Numbered from the stretch's first letter, positions 27,111-36,116 are shown. The stretch is DNA of 64,000 bases from Tissierellia bacterium (GCA_012735215.1 JAAYHX010000023.1:236384-300383); one strand, 5' to 3'. Made by a program: numbers and translations. Notes: generated by a model from the letters alone, not told the origin.

Positions 27111-27725
27111 ATGAAATGGTTATTGTTATTAATTCCTATAATAATAGTAATAATCTTAATGTCTTATATAAAAATTAATATCATATATGTATTTCTAAAT
27201 GGAAAAAGTAAATTTAAAGTTTCCACATCTTATTTCTTTGGTCTAATTAAGCCAGAAGTGTTTCCGGATGAGGATAATCATAAGGAAAACAATAGGTCTG
27301 ATAAAGAGAAAAAATCGGAAAACAATGCTTTTTCTGCTAGTAAATATATGGAATACATGGATATATTCCAATATTTTATGGATAAGGTGATTGTTGAAGA
27401 TCTAAACTGGAGAACAAAAGTTGGATATAAGGATCCCTTTTATCTAAGCCTTATTTATGGAGGAATTTGGTGGATAAAGAGCTTATTCAATAGCTTTCTA
27501 TTATCTAAAAAAGACATAGATAATATCAAAATAGAAGTGGTTCCCTATTACAATAGCAATTTAACTGATATTAGATTTAATTGCATAATAAAGATAAGAA
27601 TTGCTTATATTATAAACATATGGATTAGATTCCTAAAAATTAATAAAGGTGGTGCAAATAATGACAGAACATCCCATAGAAGGTCTAATGAAAACAACAA
27701 TGAGCAGTCTAAAGGATATGGTTGA
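27111..27725 (+). CDS. DUF2953 domain-containing protein
   Basis: 204 residues with an N-terminal hydrophobic segment (about residues 3-24), a charged linker and a mixed domain typical of DUF2953. Function unknown; the family lies beside ytfJ and is linked to sporulation in spore formers by context. Its last 65 bases overlap the next gene in another frame, which produces a hydrophilic, asparagine-rich tail (residues about 180-204) that is probably not conserved. Confidence 0.78.
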   Translation: MKWLLLLIPIIIVIILMSYIKINIIYVFLNGKSKFKVSTSYFFGLIKPEVFPDEDNHKENNRSDKEKKSENNAFSASKYMEYMDIFQYFMDKVIVEDLNWRTKVGYKDPFYLSLIYGGIWWIKSLFNSFLLSKKDIDNIKIEVVPYYNSNLTDIRFNCIIKIRIAYIINIWIRFLKINKGGANNDRTSHRRSNENNNEQSKGYG

Positions 27726-28092
27726 TGTTAACACCATAATTGGAGATCCTGTTCAGTCTCCCGATGGATTGGTAATTATTCCAGTATCAAAAATATCATT
27801 TGGATTCGCATCTGGAGGCAGTGAATTTAATAGAAATAAGAACAATGATAACACAGAAGATAGTTTTCCATTTGGGGGAGGAAGTGGTGCTGGAGTTTCA
27901 GTCCAACCGGTGGGCTTTATAGTGGCAGGTAACAACCAGATAAAATTATTGACTGTAGATGAAGGGAATACTGCATTAAGCAATTTATTTGATTTTGCTA
28001 GCAAGCTTACTGATAGTATTCAACAGGCAATCAGTAAGAACAGTCAAAAGAGCACAGCTCAACAGAATAATAACAACCAAACTACTAGCTAG
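27661..28092 (+). CDS. ytfJ: GerW/YtfJ family sporulation protein
   Basis: Spore protein needed in Bacillus for germination through GerB-type responses. 143 residues from the ATG at 27661 behind AAAGGTGG. The family pattern PIEGLMKTTMSSLKDMVDVNTIIGDPV and SPDGLVIIPVSKISFGFASGGSEF is complete, followed by the glycine-rich core FGGGSGAGVSVQPVGFIV. A hydrophilic glutamine and asparagine tail follows. It lies 50 bases before a DacF-type gene. Confidence 0.94.
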   Translation: MTEHPIEGLMKTTMSSLKDMVDVNTIIGDPVQSPDGLVIIPVSKISFGFASGGSEFNRNKNNDNTEDSFPFGGGSGAGVSVQPVGFIVAGNNQIKLLTVDEGNTALSNLFDFASKLTDSIQQAISKNSQKSTAQQNNNNQTTS

Positions 28093-28118
28093 GAAGCAGA
28101 AGTTCTCTGCTTCTATTA
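28093..28118 (+). terminator. Hairpin after ytfJ
   Basis: GAAGCAGA (28093-28100) pairs with TCTGCTTC (28106-28113), loop AGTTC, then a weakly T-rich stretch. Possibly only an attenuator. Confidence 0.5.
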
Positions 28119-28142
28119 CTTTATTTAAAGGAGGTATTTTGG

Positions 28143-29237
28143 CTGAAAAGGTTCGTACTATTCATAGTTATACTGTTAATGTTAATTAACAACTACATTT
28201 ATGCTGATAAAATAGAAATAAGTGCAGAAAGCGCAATATTAGTTGATGCTAAATCTAAGAGAGTATTATATGAACACAATCCATATGTTAAACTTCCTAT
28301 GGCAAGCACCACCAAAATTATGACAGCATTATTGGCTATAGAAAATGGAAATCTTGATGATAAGGTTAAAATAACAGAGGAGGCAGTTGGAGTTGAAGGC
28401 TCTAGCATATATTTAAGAGATGGTGAAATTATAACTTTGGAGGATTTGTTATATGGTTTAATGCTGAGGTCTGGAAATGATTCAGCTGTGGCAGTTGCAG
28501 AGCATATTGGAAATGATTTAGAAGACTTTATAAAAATGATGAATAGAAGAGCAAGAGAGTTGGGAGCAAATAGCACCCATTTTATGAATCCTCATGGACT
28601 ACATCATGACAACCATTATACCACATCTTACGATTTAGTATTGATTACTAGTAAGGCTTTAGAAAATGAGAAATTTAGGGAAATAGTGAAAACTAAAGTC
28701 TGGAAAGCTAATAGGGAGAAAAACAATATCTTTTACAATAAGAATAAAACTCTATGGGATTATGAAGGTGGAGATGGGGTGAAAACTGGGTACACAACGA
28801 AATCTGGGAGATGTCTAGTTGCTAGTGCCACAAGGGATAATATGCAGCTGATTGCGGTTGTTCTAAATGACAGAAATTGGTTCGATGATTGTTATAGGTT
28901 AATGGATTATGGGTTTAATAACTATAAAAAGTTCACTATATTAGAGAAGGATCAGTTTGTAAATATGATTGAAGTAATAGGTGGAGAAAAAGAAGAGGTA
29001 GCTGCAGTAATAGCTGATGATTTTATATACCCCTTAAAGGAAGAAGAAGTGGATAAGGTTAGTATTAATATAGATTTAGCTGAATCCATTCAAGCTCCAA
29101 TAGGAAAAGGTGAAAAAGTAGGGGAGATAAAAGTATACTTAGATGGTAAATTGATTCACAAGGGAGCTGTTGTTTCTAAAGAGGATATAGGAAAAACTGG
29201 ATTTATTAAGAGATTTATTGATCAGCTAAGAAATTAG
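28143..29237 (+). CDS. D-alanyl-D-alanine carboxypeptidase, DacF type (second copy), probable CTG start
   Basis: S11 peptidase, 364 residues if begun at the CTG at 28143. The frame reads KRFVLFIVILLMLINNYIYA immediately after this codon, a textbook signal peptide that would be cut in half if the first ATG at 28179 were used. AAAGGAGG lies at 28127-28134, 8 bases before the CTG. A TTG at 28139 is in another frame that stops after 17 codons. The active site is intact: SXXK STTKI, SGND in MLRSGNDSAVAVAEH and KTGYT. The alternative is a one-base sequence error near 28140. Confidence 0.85.
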   Translation: MKRFVLFIVILLMLINNYIYADKIEISAESAILVDAKSKRVLYEHNPYVKLPMASTTKIMTALLAIENGNLDDKVKITEEAVGVEGSSIYLRDGEIITLEDLLYGLMLRSGNDSAVAVAEHIGNDLEDFIKMMNRRARELGANSTHFMNPHGLHHDNHYTTSYDLVLITSKALENEKFREIVKTKVWKANREKNNIFYNKNKTLWDYEGGDGVKTGYTTKSGRCLVASATRDNMQLIAVVLNDRNWFDDCYRLMDYGFNNYKKFTILEKDQFVNMIEVIGGEKEEVAAVIADDFIYPLKEEEVDKVSINIDLAESIQAPIGKGEKVGEIKVYLDGKLIHKGAVVSKEDIGKTGFIKRFIDQLRN

Positions 29238-29245
29238 CTTTTAAT

Positions 29246-29282
29246 TTGTAAAATATAAAATGAACTATAATATATTTTACAA
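29246..29282. repeat. Perfect 12-bp inverted repeat after the second dacF
   Basis: TTGTAAAATATA (29246-29257) and TATATTTTACAA (29271-29282) are perfectly complementary with a 13-base loop. No T-tract follows. It is a weak terminator or an operator before rluB. Confidence 0.55.
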
Positions 29283-29345
29283 TATAGTAAGAAGTGGGTA
29301 TTATATTGTATGTAGTACAATGTATGGACTATTAGGAGGATAAGC

Positions 29346-30053
29346 ATGAGGTTACAAAAATATATTGCAAAGTCCGGTGTGACATCTAGAAGGAAGGCCG
29401 AAGAGTTGATTTTGCAAGGAAGAGTAAAAGTAAATGGTCATGTTATAAAGGAATTAGGTAGGATAGTAGACCCTGAAAGTGATGTAATTATGGTGGATGA
29501 TGAAATAATAAGTTTGGAGAGTAAGAAAGTATATATTATGTTAAACAAGCCTAGTGGATATGTAACCACTTTAAAGGATAGGCACTCTGATAAAATAGTC
29601 TTAGACTTGGTTAAAGAAATTGATGAAAGGATTTATCCTGTTGGTAGACTTGATAAAGACACTACAGGTTTACTACTTATGACCAATGATGGAGATTTAG
29701 CTTACAAACTAACACATCCTAGTCATATAGTGTGGAAGGAATATGTTGCTGTTGTAGAAGGACATCCAACTAATAAAAAAATACAAGATTTGAAAAATGG
29801 GGTTATTATCGATGGTAGAAAAACTAGCCCTGCCTTCGTAGAGATTATAAAAAAGGACAAGACGTCTACAGTTTTAAAAATTAAAATTCATGAGGGTAGA
29901 AATAGGCAAATTAGGAAAATGTGTCAATCAATTAGACATCCAGTAATAAAGTTAAAAAGGATTGCAATTGGGAACATAAAACTGGGGAATTTACCTCTTG
30001 GTAAGTGGAGATATCTAACTGAAAAAGAAGTAGAATATTTGAAGAAAATCTAG
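29346..30053 (+). CDS. rluB: Pseudouridine synthase, RluB/RsuA family
   Basis: rRNA pseudouridine synthase. 235 residues from the ATG at 29346 behind AGGAGGATAAG. N-terminal S4 domain (LQKYIAKSGVTSRRKAEELI) followed by the catalytic domain with the aspartate in YPVGRLDKDTTGLLLMTNDG and the C-terminal HEGRNRQIRKMCQ. The common role of this clostridial gene near scpB is 23S rRNA modification (RluB); the target site is not readable from the sequence. Confidence 0.92.
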   Translation: MRLQKYIAKSGVTSRRKAEELILQGRVKVNGHVIKELGRIVDPESDVIMVDDEIISLESKKVYIMLNKPSGYVTTLKDRHSDKIVLDLVKEIDERIYPVGRLDKDTTGLLLMTNDGDLAYKLTHPSHIVWKEYVAVVEGHPTNKKIQDLKNGVIIDGRKTSPAFVEIIKKDKTSTVLKIKIHEGRNRQIRKMCQSIRHPVIKLKRIAIGNIKLGNLPLGKWRYLTEKEVEYLKKI

Positions 30054-30108
30054 CTAGAATTTGTTATAATATTAACATAATGACAATTTTATTTTATGGT
30101 GATTGATT

Positions 30109-30678
30109 ATGGATTTTATATATTTGAAAAATGCAGTTGAAATTACGAAAAAGATTATGTGTTTAACAGTAAAAGAGGGAAGTGTTGTTGTAGACTGTAC
30201 TGTTGGAAACGGTAAGGATACTTTGCATTTGGCTAAGTTAGTTGGTGATAGTGGAAGAGTATACGGATTCGATATTCAGCAAGCGGCTATAGATATTACA
30301 AAAAACAGCCTAGAGAAAGAGAGCCTATTAGATAGGGTAATATTGATAAATGATGGACATGAAAAAATAGATAAGTACATTGATGAAGAATTAGATTTCA
30401 TCATATATAACTTAGGGTATTTACCAAAGGGTGATAAGAGAATAATTACTGAAGCCTCAACTACCTTAGAAAGCGTGAAAAAGGCCCTACAGCTATTAAA
30501 ATCTAATGGTTTATTATTAATTACCTCATATACAGGACACGAGGGAGGCAAGGAAGAATATAAAAGCCTATTTACTTTTTTTAAATCATTGGACCAAAAA
30601 AAATACAGTGTATTAGAGTTTAGTTTTATTAATCAGAAAAATAATCCACCTATACTTTTTGGATTAGAGAAAATATAA
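30109..30678 (+). CDS. mnmM: tRNA wobble uridine methyltransferase MnmM (YtqB)
   Basis: SAM-dependent methyltransferase, 189 residues from the ATG at 30109. The SAM motif is VVDCTVGNGKDTLHLA; the YtqB-type segments NLGYLPKGDKRIITEASTTLESV and INQKNNPPILFGLEK identify the family shown in Bacillus to complete mnm5s2U34 in tRNA. It lies between rluB and a carboxyltransferase gene. The ribosome binding site is weak (TGGTGATT). Confidence 0.85.
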   Translation: MDFIYLKNAVEITKKIMCLTVKEGSVVVDCTVGNGKDTLHLAKLVGDSGRVYGFDIQQAAIDITKNSLEKESLLDRVILINDGHEKIDKYIDEELDFIIYNLGYLPKGDKRIITEASTTLESVKKALQLLKSNGLLLITSYTGHEGGKEEYKSLFTFFKSLDQKKYSVLEFSFINQKNNPPILFGLEKI

Positions 30679-30696
30679 ATTAGGAGGGGACAGCTT

Positions 30697-32097
30697 ATGG
30701 CGGGAGTAAAAATTACTGAAACAGTATTTAGAGATGCACATCAGTCATTAATTGCAACAAGGATGCGAACAGAGGATATGTTACCAATTGCCGAAAAAAT
30801 GGACAAAGTTGGTTTTCATTCTTTGGAGGTATGGGGTGGTGCTACCTTTGATTCTTGTTTAAGGTTCTTAAGAGAAGATCCTTGGGAAAGATTAAGGGCA
30901 TTGAGGAAGGCATTTAAGAATACAAAATTACAGATGTTATTGAGGGGACAAAACTTATTAGGTTATAAGCATTATCCAGATGATGTGGTTGAAGAGTTTA
31001 TAAAAAAATCAATCGAAAATGGAATAGATATAATAAGGATATTTGATGCCCTAAATGACACTAGAAACATACAGAAATCCATTGAAGCAACTAAGAAATA
31101 TGGGGGCCATGCACAAGGAGCTATTTCCTATACAGTAAGTCCAGTTCATAATATTGACTACTATGTAGAATTGGCTCTAGAAATGGAAAAAATGGGGTCT
31201 GATTCAATATGTATTAAGGACATGTCAGGAATTTTAACACCATATGTAGCTGAGAAGTTAGTGAAGGAAATAAAAAACAAAATTTCAGTACCATTGCAAG
31301 TTCATTCCCATTTTACAAGTGGAATTGCAAATCAAACATATATGAAGGCTATTGAAGCAGGTGCTGATATTGTTGATACGGCTATGTCACCATTGGGTAT
31401 GGGTACAAGTCAACCTGCTACTGAATCCATGATCGCATCCCTTGAAAGCTCACCTTACTATCCAGATAATATAGATTTTGATTTATTAATGGATGTATCA
31501 GATTATTTTAAGAATCTAAGGAAAAAGTATGAAAAAGATGGTCTAATAAAAGAAAAGTTGTTAAATGTTGATGTTAGAACATTGAGGTATCAAGTTCCAG
31601 GAGGAATGTTGTCAAATTTAGCGTCTCAACTAGAAAGCCAGGGAGCAATAGATAAATTTGATGAAGTGTTAGAAGAAGTACCAAAGGTAAGAGAAGACTT
31701 AGGTTTTCCACCACTAGTTACGCCAATGAGCCAAATGGTAGGAACTCAGGCAGTTTTTAATGTAGTCTTGGGTGAAAGGTATAAAATGATACCAAAAGAA
31801 GTAAAAAACTACGTTAAAGGACTATATGGAAAACCTGCTGTAGAGATTAAAGAAGAAATTAGACAGCTAATAATAGGGAATGATGATATAATTACTTGCA
31901 GACCAGCTGATTTATTAGAACCTGAATTAGATAAGCTTAAGGAAAATATTAAAGAATTTATAGAACAAGACGAAGATGTGTTAACCTATGCAATGTTTCC
32001 TCAAGTAGCTTTAGATTTCTTTAAATACAGACAATCCTACAAATATAAGATTGATTATAATCTGTTAAACGAAGAAGATAAGGTATATCCTGTATAA
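30697..32097 (+). CDS. oadA: Pyruvate/oxaloacetate carboxyltransferase (decarboxylase alpha subunit type)
   Basis: Biotin-dependent carboxyltransferase domain, 466 residues. The N-terminal metal-site motif ETVFRDAHQSLIATRM, the RGQNLLGYKHYPDDVVEEFI and SMQVHSH-like LQVHSHFTSG regions, and GTSQPATESM are those of the OadA/pyruvate carboxylase 5S family. There is no C-terminal biotinyl domain, so a separate biotin carrier would be needed and none is nearby. Links pyruvate and oxaloacetate; direction unknown. ATG behind AGGAGGGG. Confidence 0.9.
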   Translation: MAGVKITETVFRDAHQSLIATRMRTEDMLPIAEKMDKVGFHSLEVWGGATFDSCLRFLREDPWERLRALRKAFKNTKLQMLLRGQNLLGYKHYPDDVVEEFIKKSIENGIDIIRIFDALNDTRNIQKSIEATKKYGGHAQGAISYTVSPVHNIDYYVELALEMEKMGSDSICIKDMSGILTPYVAEKLVKEIKNKISVPLQVHSHFTSGIANQTYMKAIEAGADIVDTAMSPLGMGTSQPATESMIASLESSPYYPDNIDFDLLMDVSDYFKNLRKKYEKDGLIKEKLLNVDVRTLRYQVPGGMLSNLASQLESQGAIDKFDEVLEEVPKVREDLGFPPLVTPMSQMVGTQAVFNVVLGERYKMIPKEVKNYVKGLYGKPAVEIKEEIRQLIIGNDDIITCRPADLLEPELDKLKENIKEFIEQDEDVLTYAMFPQVALDFFKYRQSYKYKIDYNLLNEEDKVYPV

Positions 32098-32122
32098 AAT
32101 AGATTTATAGAAGACTTATGAC

Positions 32123-32172
32123 AGAGTGCACCTGAAAGTTTACTTGCAAAAACTATAAGGTGCACTCTTGTA
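32123..32172 (+). terminator. Hairpin after oadA
   Basis: AGAGTGCACCT (32123-32133) pairs perfectly with AGGTGCACTCT (32158-32168) around a 24-base loop. The T-tract is poor. The remaining gap up to 32342 is AT-rich with three CTTGCAA copies and no ORF. Confidence 0.65.
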
Positions 32173-32342
32173 AATATTTGGGTGTAGCGTGAGAATATCA
32201 ACGATATCAAAATATAGCACCATGAATGATTTGAAATATAACTTGCAACAACACCAAGATTAATGAAATATATCTTGCAATATTAACATTATTTTGTTAT
32301 TATAAAATTGAAGGAAGAACTTTAAACAAGGGGGATCTATTT

Positions 32343-32543
32343 TTGAAAGAAATAAAAAATGATAAGTTGATTATAGAAAAAAATCTATGTAAAGGATGTG
32401 GAATCTGCGTTGCATTTTGCCCCAAGAATGTTTTAGAAATTAAGGACAAAAAAGTCAGCATACGGGATCTGGATTCTTGTATCCAATGTGGTCTTTGCGA
32501 ACTGAGATGTCCAGATTATGCAATTTATTTAGGGGGTAAGTAA
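32343..32543 (+). CDS. korD: 2-oxoacid:ferredoxin oxidoreductase delta (4Fe-4S) subunit
   Basis: 66-residue ferredoxin-like subunit with two cluster motifs, CKGCGICVAFCPKN and CIQCGLCELRCPDY, enough for two 4Fe-4S clusters. TTG start behind AAGGGGGA. It feeds electrons from the catalytic subunits to ferredoxin and starts a four-gene operon D-A-B-C. Confidence 0.9.
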   Translation: MKEIKNDKLIIEKNLCKGCGICVAFCPKNVLEIKDKKVSIRDLDSCIQCGLCELRCPDYAIYLGGK

Positions 32544-32545
32544 AG

Positions 32546-33682
32546 ATGGCTGATAATAATGTGGTATTAATGCAAGGAAATGAAGCATGTGTTGAAGGTG
32601 CTTTAATTGCAGGAATGAAGTTTTATGCAGGTTATCCAATCACTCCCTCTACAGAAATTGCAGAAATTTCTGCTTCTAAACTACCTAAGATAGGTGGAAA
32701 ATTTATTCAGATGGAAGATGAAATTGCAAGCATAAGTGCAGTGATTGGTGCTTCTTTAGCGGGAAATAAGGCTATGACTGCAACAAGTGGTCCAGGATTT
32801 TCTTTGAAGCAAGAGGGCATAGGATATGCCATTATAGCAGAAGTACCATGTGTTATAGTAAATGTTCAAAGAGGAGGTCCAAGTACTGGATTACCAACAT
32901 CACCAGCACAGGGTGATATAATGCAAGCTAGATGGGGAACCCATGGAGAGCACTCAATTATAGCATTGTGTCCATCTACTGTAAAGGAAGTATTAGATGT
33001 TACTATAAGAGCATTTAATCTATCTGAAAAATATAGAACACCAGTTATAATACTAATGGATGAAGTTGTTGGGCATATGAGAGAGAAAGTTGAGCTACCA
33101 AATCCAAGTAAAATTGAAATATATAATAGGAAGAAGCCAACTTCTAGTCCAGATGATTACATGCCCTATAAAGTTAAAGACGGCGATATAGTACCTGAAA
33201 TGCCTAGTATAGGAGAAGGCTATAGGTATCATGTTACTGGACTGGTTCATGATGAATATGGTTTTCCTACTAATGATAGTAGTATAGCAGAAAAGCTTAT
33301 AACTAGATTAGTTGAAAAGATAGAAAGCAATTTAGATGATATAGTTGAATATGAAGAATATAGACTTGCCGATGCTGATGAAGCAATTATTGCTTATGGT
33401 TCCACTGCACGATCAGCAAAATCTGCAATTAACCTATTAAGAGAAAAGGGAAGGAAGATTGGTCTATTTAGACCTATTACTATTTGGCCTTCACCTAAAC
33501 AACAAATTGAAATATTAGCAAAGAAGGTAAAAAGAATATCAGTAATAGAGATGAACTTAGGTCAATACTATCTGGAAATAGATAGGATTGCTGGCAAGTA
33601 CACAAATGTAACTAAATATGGTAGCGTTAATGGAGAATTAATTTCACCTGACGAAATTATTTCCTTTATAGAGGAGGATTAG
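32546..33682 (+). CDS. korA: 2-oxoacid:ferredoxin oxidoreductase alpha subunit
   Basis: 378 residues with the family start QGNEACVEGALIAGMKFYAGYPITPSTEIAE, the conserved GPGFSLKQEGIGYA and VQRGGPSTGLPTSPAQGDI, and a C-terminal transketolase-like domain. The gamma domain is not fused. Two bases separate it from korD. The substrate (2-oxoglutarate or branched-chain 2-oxoacids) cannot be decided from the sequence. Confidence 0.92.
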   Translation: MADNNVVLMQGNEACVEGALIAGMKFYAGYPITPSTEIAEISASKLPKIGGKFIQMEDEIASISAVIGASLAGNKAMTATSGPGFSLKQEGIGYAIIAEVPCVIVNVQRGGPSTGLPTSPAQGDIMQARWGTHGEHSIIALCPSTVKEVLDVTIRAFNLSEKYRTPVIILMDEVVGHMREKVELPNPSKIEIYNRKKPTSSPDDYMPYKVKDGDIVPEMPSIGEGYRYHVTGLVHDEYGFPTNDSSIAEKLITRLVEKIESNLDDIVEYEEYRLADADEAIIAYGSTARSAKSAINLLREKGRKIGLFRPITIWPSPKQQIEILAKKVKRISVIEMNLGQYYLEIDRIAGKYTNVTKYGSVNGELISPDEIISFIEED

Positions 33683-33684
33683 CA

Positions 33685-34494
33685 TTGGTTAGCAAACTAA
33701 TTGACAAATATTATAGAACCGACCGTCTCCCACATATTTGGTGTACAGGATGTGGTAATGGCATAGTATTAAGGTCCATAGTTAAAGCAATTGATAATCT
33801 AGGTTTAAATAAAGATGATATATGTGTTGTTTCTGGAATAGGATGTTCTTCTAGAGCTTCAGGATATTTAGATTTTAATACGGTTCATACCACCCATGGA
33901 AGGGCTTTAGCTTTTGCAACAGGAATCAAGTTTTCAAATCCTAATTTACATGTAATAGTAATTACGGGAGATGGTGATTGTGCTGCTATTGGTGGAAATC
34001 ACTTAATCCATGCTGCGAGAAGGAATATTGATATAACAACTGTTGTATTCAACAATAATATTTATGGCATGACCGGAGGCCAATATTCACCAGCGACTCC
34101 AACAGGTGATAAGGGTACTACAGCCCCCTATGGTAATATAGACTATAACTTCGATCTATGTGAATTAGCAAAGGCAGCTGGAGCAACTTATGTAAGTAGG
34201 TCAACAATATATGCAGCAAATATGATCATAAAACAAGTAGAAGAGGGTATAAAAAACAAAGGCTTTTCATTTATTGAAACATTGACCATATGTCCAACCT
34301 ATTACGGTAGAAAAAACAGCAAGGGAAATGCAGTTGATATGGTAACTCACTTAAAGGATTCGGCTGTTAATATAAGTGCTTATGAGAAATTATCTGAGGA
34401 AGAGAAAGCAAACAGAATCCCCATTGGAGAATTATATAAGAGGAATAGGCCAGAATATACGGAAAAGTATGAAAGTATGATGAAACTATTCTAA
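33685..34494 (+). CDS. korB: 2-oxoacid:ferredoxin oxidoreductase beta subunit
   Basis: Thiamine diphosphate-binding subunit, 269 residues from a TTG start behind GAGGAGG. It has WCTGCGNGIVLRS, a GCSSRASGYL loop, the ThDP motif GDGDCAAIGGNHLIHAARRN with NNNIYGMTGGQ, and TICPTYYGRKN. Two bases after korA, 20 before korC. Confidence 0.93.
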   Translation: MVSKLIDKYYRTDRLPHIWCTGCGNGIVLRSIVKAIDNLGLNKDDICVVSGIGCSSRASGYLDFNTVHTTHGRALAFATGIKFSNPNLHVIVITGDGDCAAIGGNHLIHAARRNIDITTVVFNNNIYGMTGGQYSPATPTGDKGTTAPYGNIDYNFDLCELAKAAGATYVSRSTIYAANMIIKQVEEGIKNKGFSFIETLTICPTYYGRKNSKGNAVDMVTHLKDSAVNISAYEKLSEEEKANRIPIGELYKRNRPEYTEKYESMMKLF

Positions 34495-34514
34495 CTTTTA
34501 AAGGAGAGATTTTA

Positions 34515-35078
34515 ATGGAGTATAGAGAATTTAGGCTAACAGGCTCTGGGGGACAGGGACTTATATTAGCAGGTATAATTTTAGCTGAAGCAGCATTGCT
34601 TGAAGGGAAAAATGTGGTTCAGTCTCAATCATACGGTCCTGAAGCTAGAGGAGGAGCCAGTAAAGCAGAGGTAATCATAAGTGATAGTTTCATAAATTAT
34701 CCTAAAATAGACAAGTGTGATATATTATTAGCTTTGACTCAAAAAGCCTATGACAAATACATTGATACCTTGAAAGATAATGGTGTGCTAATTGTAGATA
34801 ATGGAATATCATTAAATAATAACATAAATAACATCAATGTTTTTTCAATACCGATATTGAATACTGCAAGTGAAAAAATAGGAACTCCTATGGTTGCAAA
34901 TATGATTGCCCTAGGAAGCATACAGGCAGTTACAGATATTGTGAAAATGGAATCCCTTGAAAAGGCAGTATTAAGCAGAGTACCTAAGGGTACTGAAGAG
35001 CTCAATAGGAGAGCTTTAAATGAAGGTGTGGGTTTAATAAATAATAGAAAAGGAACGTTGAATTATGAAACATGCTGA
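34515..35078 (+). CDS. korC: 2-oxoacid:ferredoxin oxidoreductase gamma subunit
   Basis: 187 residues with the typical FRLTGSGGQGLILAGIILAEAA start and QSYGPEARGGASKAEVIIS. Completes the four-subunit oxidoreductase. Its 3' end overlaps the start of the RpiR-type regulator by 14 bases, which ties the regulator to this operon. Confidence 0.92.
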   Translation: MEYREFRLTGSGGQGLILAGIILAEAALLEGKNVVQSQSYGPEARGGASKAEVIISDSFINYPKIDKCDILLALTQKAYDKYIDTLKDNGVLIVDNGISLNNNINNINVFSIPILNTASEKIGTPMVANMIALGSIQAVTDIVKMESLEKAVLSRVPKGTEELNRRALNEGVGLINNRKGTLNYETC

Positions 35079-35937
35079 TTTAATTAAAGTGATCCATAAA
35101 GAATATAATAGAATGAGTAAAGGACATAAATTAATAGCTGAATATATCATAAAACATTATGACACAGCAGCTTTTATGACAGCAGCTGATCTAGGTAACA
35201 AGGTAGGAGTTAGTGAATCAACTGTTGTAAGGTTTGCTAATGTTTTAGGTTACACTGGATATAGAGAGCTTCAAAAAGAGCTGCAGGAATTAATCAAGAG
35301 CAAATTAACAACAGTGCAAAGAATTTCAATGAGTACAACAGATTTTAAGGATTATGAAAATATTTTAAAAGAGGTTGTGAAAAAAGATATAAGTAATATT
35401 GAAGGCATATTGGATGAAGTAGACTTTAACGTATTTAAAGAAGCCATAAAGGTTATATTGGAGTCAAATCATGTATATATCTTAGGTTTGAGAAGTTCAT
35501 CCTTTTTATCCGGATATTTGGGGTTTTATCTTAACTTCTTATTAGATAATGTAAAGATAATTACATCAGGTCCCAACGATATTTTTGAACAATTATTAAA
35601 ACTGACTGATAAAGATGTAATTATAGGTATTAGTTATCCTAGATATTCTAATAGGACACTAGAAGCTCTTGATTATGGTAAATCAAAAGGGGCTAAGATA
35701 ATAAGCATAACTGATAGTCTAATTTCACCAATAAATCAATATGCTGATTATGTTTTAATTGCAAGCAGCAATGTATTATCTTTTGTAGATTCATTAGTAG
35801 CTCCTATGAGTTTAATCAATGCACTTATAATCGCCATAGGTGCAGAAAAAGGTAAGCAAATTACTACTTATTTCGAAGACCTAGAAAATATTTGGTCGAA
35901 ATATAATATATACATGTCTAATAACAATAGGGAATAA
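35065..35937 (+). CDS. MurR/RpiR family transcriptional regulator
   Basis: 290 residues: an N-terminal RpiR-type helix-turn-helix (KLIAEYIIKHYDTAAFMTAADLGNKVGVSESTVVRFANVLGY, residues about 17-60) and a C-terminal SIS sugar-phosphate-binding domain (VYILGLRSSSFLSGYLG, VIIGISYPRYSNRTLEALDYGKSKG). It overlaps korC by 14 bases and is followed by a strong terminator, so it is the last gene of the kor operon. Whether it controls that operon or a sugar pathway elsewhere is unknown. Confidence 0.9.
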   Translation: MKHADLIKVIHKEYNRMSKGHKLIAEYIIKHYDTAAFMTAADLGNKVGVSESTVVRFANVLGYTGYRELQKELQELIKSKLTTVQRISMSTTDFKDYENILKEVVKKDISNIEGILDEVDFNVFKEAIKVILESNHVYILGLRSSSFLSGYLGFYLNFLLDNVKIITSGPNDIFEQLLKLTDKDVIIGISYPRYSNRTLEALDYGKSKGAKIISITDSLISPINQYADYVLIASSNVLSFVDSLVAPMSLINALIIAIGAEKGKQITTYFEDLENIWSKYNIYMSNNNRE

Positions 35938-35950
35938 TTGTTTATAGCAT

Positions 35951-35993
35951 AAAAATTAGCCATGATACATATGCTGTCCATGGCTAATTTTTT
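35951..35993 (+). terminator. Rho-independent terminator of the kor operon
   Basis: TTAGCCATG (35956-35964) pairs perfectly with CATGGCTAA (35979-35987), followed by six T. Confidence 0.92.
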
Positions 35994-36116
35994 GTGTATA
36001 TATATCATAATTAACATTATCATATTTGATAAAATATATATACACTTAACTACTAAAATCTGATATAATATAAAAAGCTTATATTATAAATACCTATTAA
36101 AATGGAGGAATAATAA

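Noticed and set aside
27989..28189. Small ORF starting in ytfJ that includes the TTG at 28139
   Set aside because: It is an out-of-frame shadow of ytfJ and of the signal peptide region of the next gene; after the TTG it stops in 17 codons.
32173..32342. CTTGCAA repeats as a CRISPR-like or iteron array
   Set aside because: Only three short copies with irregular spacing; AT-rich chance or a regulator site at best.
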